Shown here: piece by piece, positions 6,208-12,389 of the stretch
How the letters are laid out: each line of letters begins with the position of its first letter
Position numbering within the stretch: position 1 is the first letter of the stretch
NCBI GenBank assembly: GCA_937894585.1
Contig: CALBGO010000043.1
Span: 1-14,435 of the forward strand
Origin: an uncultured Eubacterium sp.
GTDB lineage: Bacteria > Bacillota > Clostridia > Peptostreptococcales > Anaerovoracaceae
DNA: 14,435 nt
Reading direction: 5' to 3'
Made by a program: the position numbers and the translations under genes
Notes under the pieces: generated by a model
The model's input: only the letters and a program-made list of their open reading frames with translations
Databases searched by the model: none
Told to the model about the DNA's origin: nothing

Positions 6208-7192
6208 ATTTGGGAAAAAGACAGAACCTCTGAAAAAATTCTGTTTGGAAAACCGCACGACAGTAGGACTGATCTGTGCAGCAGCGCTGCTTCTTTCAAT
6301 GTTTCAGCTTATAAATATTTACAGGCAGAGCGGCAGTTACATAAAAGACGGCAACGGGCATCTCAGGGCTGTACGGATAGAAGACAGTGAGGAAGGGGAT
6401 ACAATCCCGCTTCGCATTGAAGCCTTCAAAGACGGTGTGAAGACAAAGGTCGATGTGATTTTGTCTTTCGGAGGAAAAGAGGCAGGCGGGGAAGTAAAGG
6501 AAAAGAAAGGGCAGAACAGCGAGGAGCGGCTTCGTTCACAGGTCTTAAAGCTGAGCAGAAGTCTGGAAAGTGAAACAGGAGAACTTATCGCTCTGCCCGG
6601 CCGCCTTGATGACGGAACCCGTTTGCTCTGGCGCGAAAACAGATCTTCTTCTGTTCCCGCAATGATAATGCTGGTTCCTCTTTCTGTGGCAGCTCTTTAT
6701 CAGAACAGCAAAGCAAAAGAAAAAGAGAAGGTGAAGCAAAAAAACGACGGTATCAGAAGAGACTTGCCCGGATTTCATTCTCAGCTTCTGCTGCTTTTGA
6801 ACAGTGGTCTGATTTTTAACGACGCTTTTTTCAGAATTGCAGAAGGCTATGAAAAAAGGGTTTCTCCGGGATATCTGGGCACTGTGATTTTAGATATAAA
6901 AAAGTATTCGGCAGAAACGGGAATCAGCCTGATTGCCTTGATGGAACAGTACGGCAAAAAGCTGGGCGTCCGGGAGTTTTCAAGGATGACCGGTATTATT
7001 GCGGACAATCAGTATAAAGGAATTGATCTGACTGAAAAACTGGAAAGCGAAAGCGACCTTTTGTGGAATCAGAGAAAGAAGCTTGCGGAAGAACGGGGCA
7101 GAGCCGCAGAAACGAAGCTGGCATTTCCCCTTGCCATGCTGCTTATGGTTTTGATTGTGATTACGGCAGCGCCCGCTGTGCTGCAAATGTGA
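6197..7192 (+). CDS. tadC: TadC-like platform protein with an additional external domain
   Basis: A 331-residue protein. The C-terminal part (~187-331) is a T2SSF-like domain with a final membrane helix at 308-328, as in TadC. Unusually, it starts with a membrane helix (23-41) followed by ~110 soluble residues (42-152) and a second helix (153-168). If the N-terminus is cytoplasmic, the soluble part faces outside. It includes ALPGRLDDGTRLLW (132-145), reminiscent of bacterial Ig-like modules, but I cannot assign it firmly. The start is TTG 6197, with AAAGGA 9 nt upstream and an 11-nt overlap with tadB; no ATG occurs before codon 35, which lies within the first helix. Platform role is known for TadC; the role of the extra domain is unknown. 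Confidence 0.8.
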   Translation: MKYEFGKKTEPLKKFCLENRTTVGLICAAALLLSMFQLINIYRQSGSYIKDGNGHLRAVRIEDSEEGDTIPLRIEAFKDGVKTKVDVILSFGGKEAGGEVKEKKGQNSEERLRSQVLKLSRSLESETGELIALPGRLDDGTRLLWRENRSSSVPAMIMLVPLSVAALYQNSKAKEKEKVKQKNDGIRRDLPGFHSQLLLLLNSGLIFNDAFFRIAEGYEKRVSPGYLGTVILDIKKYSAETGISLIALMEQYGKKLGVREFSRMTGIIADNQYKGIDLTEKLESESDLLWNQRKKLAEERGRAAETKLAFPLAMLLMVLIVITAAPAVLQM

Positions 7193-7223
7193 TTTGTGCT
7201 TGTTAAATCCGGAGGTGAAAAAG

Positions 7224-7367
7224 ATGTTAAAAACAATAAAAAACAAAAAGGGAATGGAACTGGTACAGGTTGCGATTCTTATCGCCCTTGCAGTTGCTCT
7301 GGGTCTTATCTTCAAGACAGAGATAACGGAATTTGTAAACAAGACTTTCGAAGGTCTGAACGGCTGA
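7224..7367 (+). CDS. Flp-type pilin (class III prepilin)
   Basis: A 47-residue protein with the architecture of clostridial Flp1-like pilins: a short basic leader (MLKTIKNKKG), a peptidase cleavage Gly at residue 10, then a hydrophobic helix (14-30) and a short polar tail ending EFVNKTFEGLNG. It is expected to be the major fibre subunit, cleaved by a TadV-type prepilin peptidase not encoded here. Counting from the mature Met, position +5 is Gln, where these pilins normally have the Glu needed for methylation or assembly; a Glu is present at +2 instead. GGAGGTG (7211-7217) precedes the ATG by 6 nt, the best binding site in the operon, consistent with high expression. It ends in TGATG, overlapping the next start by one base. 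Confidence 0.88.
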   Translation: MLKTIKNKKGMELVQVAILIALAVALGLIFKTEITEFVNKTFEGLNG

Positions 7368-7816
7368 TGAAATATCATCTGAAGAAAATGGGACAAGCAG
7401 GCAGCCGTAATCTGCAGATAAAGAGGACATCGGGACATAGAAAAATTCAGAAGTGTCAAAGGAGGAACGGCGTCTTTTCCGTTTGGCTGCACAAATGCCG
7501 CAGCAATAAGAAGGGAGAAGAAATGGTAGAAGCTTCTATTGTTCTGCCGATTCTGATTTTGACGATACTCAGCCTGATTCTGCTGATTCTGTATTACTAT
7601 GCATGTCTCAACTGTCAGGTTGAGCTTCACGGGGAGCTGATTTCGGATACTGAGAACAGAAAAGCTGTTTTCAAGGTTGTCGAAAAGCGGGAAACCGTAT
7701 CATCGGAAGTAGGAGGGGTAATCAGTATGATTATGCAGAAGGAGATTGCGGCGTCGGCATATGCGATCGGACCTGCTGATATGATTCGGGCGGGGGAGCT
7801 GATCGGACTTGAATAG
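7367..7816 (+). CDS. TadE-like pseudopilin
   Basis: A 149-residue protein with a class III prepilin-like site: KKG at 48-50 followed by EEMVEASIVLPILIL, with Glu at +5 as expected for TadE. A hydrophobic helix (~54-78) follows, then a ~70-residue outer domain containing C80 and C83. The leader is unusually long (50 residues, strongly basic), whereas TadE leaders are usually shorter. I placed the start at ATG 7367 because it overlaps the pilin stop as TGATG, a classic coupling arrangement; ATG 7388 is an alternative. An open frame continues upstream over the pilin gene but lacks a reason to be translated. TadE-like proteins are minor pilins needed for fibre assembly. Confidence 0.82.
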   Translation: MKYHLKKMGQAGSRNLQIKRTSGHRKIQKCQRRNGVFSVWLHKCRSNKKGEEMVEASIVLPILILTILSLILLILYYYACLNCQVELHGELISDTENRKAVFKVVEKRETVSSEVGGVISMIMQKEIAASAYAIGPADMIRAGELIGLE

Positions 7817-9029
7817 CTTAAAAAACAGGAAAGGTTCAGTAATCGTTTTTATCTGCATTTTCTTCGTAAGTCTGGTATTTATGATTCTGACTTTTGCCGA
7901 TTTTTCGAAGAAAACAGCGGCAGTAAGCGCAGGAAAGGCGCTTTGCAGTCTCTGGGCGGATTCTGTTTTAGCGGAGTATGATTTGAATCTGCAGAAACGC
8001 TATAATATTTTCGGATACTATGGCTCGCCGTCTGATGTAAAAGAAAAAATAGAGTTTTATGCGGGAGAGTCTTTCCGCTCAAAGAAATATATTGACTACA
8101 GGGTTACAGGGTGCAGCCTTTACGATTATGCGCTGACTAATACGGAGGTTATGGAAACACAGCTGGCATCTGCGGGAAAGCTGGCGTTTACCGAGAAGTT
8201 CAGAGAGCCTGATGCGGAAATTAAATCGGTTACAGGTTATACGGGAGAAGTCAGCCGAAGCGAGCTCTTTGAAAATCTTCCCTCCGAAGGCAGCAGCAAA
8301 GGTTTTTCCGTTTCTTCTGCGATATCTGCCCTGACAGGCAGCAGCTCTGCAGGTGATGCTGTGAAAAGAGCCGGAAACGGGTGGTTTATCAGTCAGTATA
8401 TGTTTGCCTATTTGAAGGATGCGTCAGATGAAAAGGGTCTTGGAGAAACTTTTTTCGAAAACGAAATAGAATATGTTATTTGCGGACAGAAAAGCGATGC
8501 GGCAAATATGTCAAGAATACGGGCATATATTATCGCTCTGCGGGAAGGACCGAATCTGCTGTATCTGAATAAAGATCCGGTAAAGAGTGGGGAGGCAGAA
8601 GCTCTTGCCCTGCTTTTGTCGCCGGGACCGGCAGCGGCGGCAACAAAGCAGGCTCTTTTGGCTCTTTGGGCTTATGCTGAAAGTATCAATGACTATAATC
8701 TTCTTCTGCGGGGATATAAGGTTCCTTTTATGAAGACTGAAGCATCCTGGGCGACAGACCTTGAGTCTGCTCTGAAAAGTCAGGAGGAGGGCTGTATTTA
8801 TACAGGAACGGAAACGGGAGAGGATTATCGGGACTACCTCAGACTGATGGTTTCTGTTATGGACAGAAATGTGCGGATTCTTCGCATTATGGATTTGATT
8901 CAGATCAATATGAGGAAGTTTTATTATAAGAGTTTTCTTCTGCGGGATTATTACGGCGGTGTCCGGTTTCGTTTTGATATCAATGGAGCAGAGTATGAAA
9001 CTGTTAAGCTTTACGAAAAGAAAGAATAA
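7809..9029 (+). CDS. DUF5702/TadG-like membrane-anchored protein
   Basis: A 406-residue protein with a short basic N-terminus (KNRKG) and one membrane helix (~10-30), beginning GSVIVFICIFF as in clostridial DUF5702 proteins (GSITVF-type). After it comes the family-like segment ADSVLAEYDLNLQKRYNIFGYYG (50-72) and a large outer domain of ~330 residues. Such proteins take the TadG position in Gram-positive Tad loci and probably contribute a minor component of the machine outside the membrane. The start is TTG 7809, overlapping the tadE stop by 8 nt, with GGGGGAG (7793-7799) upstream; the next ATG is inside the helix. No prepilin Glu is present at +5. Function of the outer domain is unknown. The family call is from memory of the N-terminal pattern. 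Confidence 0.75.
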   Translation: MNSLKNRKGSVIVFICIFFVSLVFMILTFADFSKKTAAVSAGKALCSLWADSVLAEYDLNLQKRYNIFGYYGSPSDVKEKIEFYAGESFRSKKYIDYRVTGCSLYDYALTNTEVMETQLASAGKLAFTEKFREPDAEIKSVTGYTGEVSRSELFENLPSEGSSKGFSVSSAISALTGSSSAGDAVKRAGNGWFISQYMFAYLKDASDEKGLGETFFENEIEYVICGQKSDAANMSRIRAYIIALREGPNLLYLNKDPVKSGEAEALALLLSPGPAAAATKQALLALWAYAESINDYNLLLRGYKVPFMKTEASWATDLESALKSQEEGCIYTGTETGEDYRDYLRLMVSVMDRNVRILRIMDLIQINMRKFYYKSFLLRDYYGGVRFRFDINGAEYETVKLYEKKE

Positions 9030-9768
9030 TAAAAAGGGAAATTATATTCTGGAGGCAGTGATTACTATGCCGGTATTTATTGCGGCGGTTATCGCGCTGA
9101 TGTCGATTGTTCCCATTGCTGCTTCTTGTGAAAAAATAGTTTTTGCAATTTCCGACGAAATGAGGTTGGAGTCTGTTAAATCCGCTTTCAGAAAAAATCC
9201 CGCGGCGCTTCCTGCGAAGACGGAGGAGCGAGTCCTTTCGGAAAACCCGAAGATGAACAGATACGATACGCAGCTTTACAGGTATCTGTATCGGGAAAAC
9301 GGTATTGAAGACCTGTTCAGACTGGATTTCTTCGGAGAATTTTCGCAAAACAGTCCGGCGGCAGTTTTCGATACGGTCAGATTTTCCGGACGGATTACAG
9401 CCAGAGCTTTTACGGGAAAACTGCACAGAAGGCCGCCGTCTTCGGAAAGCCGGCTGCCTGAAGACGATAAAATTGTATATATTTTTCCGGAGTGGGGAAA
9501 GAGATACCATGGGAAAAACTGTACTTATGTAAAAGCTGCCTGTGAGATGGTTTATCTGTCTCAGGAGACGCAGAAAAGGTATGCGCCGTGTAAATTATGC
9601 GATGCCGCATCAGCCCGAATCGGCGCGCCTGTTTTCTGTTTCAGGCAGAGCGGCAGTGTTTATCATCTGGCGGACTGCAGAACTGTGGACCGCTATTATG
9701 TGGAAGTAAAACGCAGTGAAGCTGTCAGCAAAGGGTACAGTCCGTGTCTTAAATGCGGAGGTGGATAA
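8995..9768 (+). CDS. TadE-like protein with two C-terminal H-x3-C...CxxC repeats
   Basis: A 257-residue protein. The N-terminus has a prepilin-like site (NKKG at 12-15, then NYILEAVITMPVFI, Glu at +5) and a membrane helix (~21-44), which marks a second TadE-like minor pilin. Residues 45-155 are a variable outer region. The C-terminus holds two repeats of one module: Y-H172-x3-C176-x22-PC199-x2-C202 and Y-H224-x3-C228-x22-PC251-x2-C254, with exactly the same spacing. The pattern resembles the Ada metal-binding family (YHRPSC...PCxxC) and is likely to bind Zn, though it lies outside the membrane. I chose ATG 8995 (GGAG 6 nt upstream), which overlaps the previous gene by 35 nt; two upstream in-frame ATGs lack a binding site. 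Ligand binding is inference. Confidence 0.8.
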   Translation: MKLLSFTKRKNNKKGNYILEAVITMPVFIAAVIALMSIVPIAASCEKIVFAISDEMRLESVKSAFRKNPAALPAKTEERVLSENPKMNRYDTQLYRYLYRENGIEDLFRLDFFGEFSQNSPAAVFDTVRFSGRITARAFTGKLHRRPPSSESRLPEDDKIVYIFPEWGKRYHGKNCTYVKAACEMVYLSQETQKRYAPCKLCDAASARIGAPVFCFRQSGSVYHLADCRTVDRYYVEVKRSEAVSKGYSPCLKCGGG

Positions 9769-9769
9769 A

Positions 9770-10297
9770 ATGCGCGGTCATAAGGTTGTCAATTATGAAA
9801 AAACAGAACTACCCGATTATGTGGTGGAGCTTCTGGTAATGGGGGTATGCAGTCTGTTTCTGAAAGCCGGTTCTGTGGAAAAAGAAGAAAAACTTGATAT
9901 CAGCTATGTGACGGAAGGATTTCGTTCTTTGGATACCATATCTGAGTTTTCCACAGAGGAGATTCTTTCCATCGGTTCAGATTTGCTGCACGGTATTTAT
10001 CAGAGTGAAAAGCATTGTATTTTCGCAGAACAGTTCCGTATAGAAGAGTTCTGTATTTTTACAGACTGCGGTATTTCACAGACAAAAATGATTTTTATAC
10101 CGGCAGAAAATAATGAGGCTGCAGAGGAAAAAATTGCCGCCCTTCTGGAAAAGTTATCGGAGAGGGGGACAGAGGAGGGCGCCGGCTATATCGAAAAGGC
10201 TGTTTCCCTGCTGCGAGGCAGCCGATACGGTTATAAGGCGCTGATGCATCGCTTTGAAAATCTGCGCAGAGAAGTTTACCTGTGCGGAGTGAAATAA
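9770..10297 (+). CDS. DUF6382-like protein of the Tad operon
   Basis: A 175-residue cytoplasmic protein with no signal peptide or membrane helix. Residues 10-130 follow the pattern of DUF6382, a domain found in Gram-positive Tad loci: DY near residue 16, a hydrophobic LLVMGVCSLF, DISY at 43-46, a helical LLHGIYQ, then a strand pair ending MIFIPAEN. In many homologues this domain is joined to an FHA phosphothreonine-binding domain; none is present here, and the C-terminus (131-175) is only a charged helical tail. The start is ATG 9770 with GGAGGTGG (9757-9764), starting 1 nt after the previous stop. It is the last gene before a terminator-like hairpin. The family call is from recognition of pattern, so moderate. 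Confidence 0.62.
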   Translation: MRGHKVVNYEKTELPDYVVELLVMGVCSLFLKAGSVEKEEKLDISYVTEGFRSLDTISEFSTEEILSIGSDLLHGIYQSEKHCIFAEQFRIEEFCIFTDCGISQTKMIFIPAENNEAAEEKIAALLEKLSERGTEEGAGYIEKAVSLLRGSRYGYKALMHRFENLRREVYLCGVK

Positions 10298-10312
10298 AAA
10301 ACTGAAAATTTT

Positions 10313-10362
10313 AAGCGGCTGTCCGAAGATTTTACGGAAATCAGCCGCTTCTTTGCATTTTC
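10313..10362 (+). terminator. Terminator-like hairpin ending the Tad operon
   Basis: AAGCGGCTG (10313-10321) pairs perfectly with CAGCCGCTT (10342-10350), extended inside by TCCG/CGGA (10322-10325, 10335-10338). The stem is followed by a T-rich but interrupted tail (CTTTGCATTTT), so termination may be partial and some read-through into the SPOR gene is possible. Confidence 0.65.
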
Positions 10363-10428
10363 TGTGATGTTTTTCCATCGGATATTCAGAGGTTCTGTGG
10401 AAAAAGAAGATGTCTACTTTGAGTTTTT

Positions 10429-10464
10429 CCCGCATATATTGATACAAATTTATATGCGGGGAGG
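10429..10464 (+). promoter_or_regulatory. Hairpin overlapping the ribosome binding site of the SPOR gene
   Basis: CCCGCATATA (10429-10438) and TATATGCGGG (10451-10460) are perfect 10-bp inverted repeats with a 12-nt loop. The 3' arm includes the first bases of GGGGAGG (10458-10464), the binding site for GTG 10472. When folded it would hide the site. The same palindrome could instead be a protein-binding operator. Confidence 0.6.
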
Positions 10465-10471
10465 ATATTAA

Positions 10472-10963
10472 GTGAATAGGAGACGAATCAGAAAGTACAG
10501 AACCCGGAGAGGAAATTCCGGGGTGAAATTTCTTGGAATAACTGGTATAATGATTGTAGCTGTAATCTGCGGCTATCTGACTGCCAGATTTGTTATAGCG
10601 CCCCTTCTGGGCTATGATACGGAAGTTCTGAAGCTGGATTTTCCGTCGAAGCTGGTATCGGTATTTGGAGACGGAGAAGAAACCGATACAGATAAAGGGG
10701 AAGATAGCAGCGGTGATAAAAAGGACGGCAATCGAAAAAGCAGAGGCGGTTATGCTCTGCAGTTCGGACTGTTCAGCACAAGGCAGCGGGCAGAGGAACT
10801 TTGTGAAAATCTTAAGAGCGAAGGTATTGACGCGGAGATTAAAAAAGTCGACGATCAATATAAGGTTATGAGTCCTTTGGTCGATACCAAGGATGAGGCT
10901 TTGGAGACTCTGAAAAATACAGAATCGGATTTTGCAGGCGACATTTTTATTACCAGACTGTAG
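10472..10963 (+). CDS. Membrane-anchored SPOR-domain protein
   Basis: A 163-residue protein with a very basic N-terminus (MNRRRIRKYRTRRG), one membrane helix (~20-45), a charged Asp/Lys/Gly-rich linker (66-91) and a C-terminal SPOR domain (92-163: GGYALQFGLFSTRQRAEELC, then the central and final strands). SPOR domains bind denuded glycan strands of peptidoglycan, typically at the division septum or around the forespore. Topology is cytoplasmic N-terminus with SPOR outside the membrane. The start is GTG 10472, 7 nt after GGGGAGG; no ATG occurs before codon 27. It sits alone between the Tad operon terminator and rarA. A role in division or sporulation is inference. Confidence 0.88.
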   Translation: MNRRRIRKYRTRRGNSGVKFLGITGIMIVAVICGYLTARFVIAPLLGYDTEVLKLDFPSKLVSVFGDGEETDTDKGEDSSGDKKDGNRKSRGGYALQFGLFSTRQRAEELCENLKSEGIDAEIKKVDDQYKVMSPLVDTKDEALETLKNTESDFAGDIFITRL

Positions 10964-11027
10964 GAATTTTGTCGAATTTCGCCGATGATTCGGGTATTAC
11001 GGTCTGTGCTGCCGATTTGACTGCGCT

Positions 11028-12389
11028 ATGGGTTTTCAAGACAGATTAAATAAGATACGAAATCGGAAAGGGAGAAGTCTTTCATTTATGATACCTTTAG
11101 CTACACGCATGAGACCGGATTGTCTTGAAGAATTTACAGGGCAGACCCATTTTATGTATCCGGGCTCTCTTCTTTATAATTCTATAAAAAACAAAACTTT
11201 TGACTCAGCTATTTTTTACGGACCTTCAGGAACGGGAAAAACTACATTGGCAAGGATTATTGCCGGGGAAATGGACAGCGAATTTACGGAAATCAATGCA
11301 TCGACCACCGGCACCAAGGAGCTGAAGGAACTGATTGACAGTGCAAGACTGCGGTTTTACGGTCTTGAAAGACGGACAACTTATGTATATATCGATGAGT
11401 TTCACAGATGGAACAAGCTTCAGCAGGATTCACTTCTGAAGGCTCTGGAGGACGGAGTCCTTAAATTTATCGGCAGCACTACGGAAAATCCGTACTTTGC
11501 TGTCAATAATGCGATACTTTCCAGAGTCAGAAATATCTATGAATTTAAAAGGCTTTCTCAGGAGGACATAAAATCCCTTCTGCTCAGAGCGCTTTGCGAT
11601 AAGGAAAAAGGACTTGGAAATCTGGAAATTTCCTATGATAAAGAGGCGCTTTCGATTCTTGCGGATTTGTCGGGCGGCGACGGCAGGGTAGCTCTTGATA
11701 CTCTGGGGTTTATTGTGGATAATCTGAATCTTTCGGGAGAAGGCAGCGCTGTTACCAAAGAGGTCGTGGCAGAGGCAATGCAGCGGAAAATCGGTTTTTA
11801 TGATAAGGGAGATGACCGGTACAATCTGCTTTCGGCTTTGCAGAAATCCATCAGGGGAAGTGATCCCGATGCGGCAATCCACTATTTCGCAAGACTGGTG
11901 GACGGAGGCGCGGATATACAAATGCTGGGCAGACGTCTGATGGTGATTGCAAGCGAGGATATCGGTATGGCGTATCCGTCTGCCGTTTCTGTTGTGACCG
12001 CATGTGTTCAGGCAGCCCTGATGGTAGGATATCCGGAGGCGGCAATCAATCTGGCACAGGCGGTGATTTTACTGGCGTCGGCGCCTAAATCCAATGCGGC
12101 ATATATGGCTTACGAAAAAGCCCTTTCCGATATCAGAAGCAGAAAAATCGATGATGTTCCCCTTCATCTTATGGACAGTCATTATAAGGGCGCAGGAGAG
12201 CGGGGAATCGGCAGAGACTATCTTTATCCCCATGATTTCGGCGGTTATGTGGCGCAGCAGTATCTGCCGGACAACCTTTACAGAGAAGGTGTGAAGTATT
12301 ATCAGCCTACGGCAAACGGATCGGAGGCATCATTTAAGAAATTTTTGGAAGGGTTGGAACAAAAATATGGCAGAAATTATAAGGGCTGA
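11028..12389 (+). CDS. rarA: RarA/MgsA replication-associated AAA+ ATPase
   Basis: A 453-residue clamp-loader-like AAA+ protein that acts at stalled replication forks. It shows the family entry PLATRMRPDCLEEFTGQ (23-39), Walker A GPSGTGKT (65-72), Walker B YIDEFHRWNK (121-130, where most RarA have VDEIHRFNK), sensor 1 GSTTENPYF, and the C-terminal tetramerisation part (~285-450) with SEDIGMAYP and the family ending. The start is uncertain: ATG 11028 has no clear binding site, while ATG 11088 (residue 21) has GGAG 13 nt upstream. I kept 11028 because RarA proteins generally have a short N-terminal extension before PLAxRMRP. The gene overlaps ispH-rpsA by 23 nt, suggesting coupled expression. 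Confidence 0.93.
   Translation: MGFQDRLNKIRNRKGRSLSFMIPLATRMRPDCLEEFTGQTHFMYPGSLLYNSIKNKTFDSAIFYGPSGTGKTTLARIIAGEMDSEFTEINASTTGTKELKELIDSARLRFYGLERRTTYVYIDEFHRWNKLQQDSLLKALEDGVLKFIGSTTENPYFAVNNAILSRVRNIYEFKRLSQEDIKSLLLRALCDKEKGLGNLEISYDKEALSILADLSGGDGRVALDTLGFIVDNLNLSGEGSAVTKEVVAEAMQRKIGFYDKGDDRYNLLSALQKSIRGSDPDAAIHYFARLVDGGADIQMLGRRLMVIASEDIGMAYPSAVSVVTACVQAALMVGYPEAAINLAQAVILLASAPKSNAAYMAYEKALSDIRSRKIDDVPLHLMDSHYKGAGERGIGRDYLYPHDFGGYVAQQYLPDNLYREGVKYYQPTANGSEASFKKFLEGLEQKYGRNYKG

Noticed and set aside
7196..7366. Upstream extension of the tadE-like frame across the pilin gene
   Set aside because: The same bases encode a clear Flp pilin in another frame with the best ribosome binding site; the extension has no prepilin or domain character.
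7459..7466. AAAGGAGG inside the tadE-like gene as a ribosome binding site
   Set aside because: No in-frame ATG, GTG or TTG follows at a suitable distance; it encodes Arg-Arg in the basic leader.
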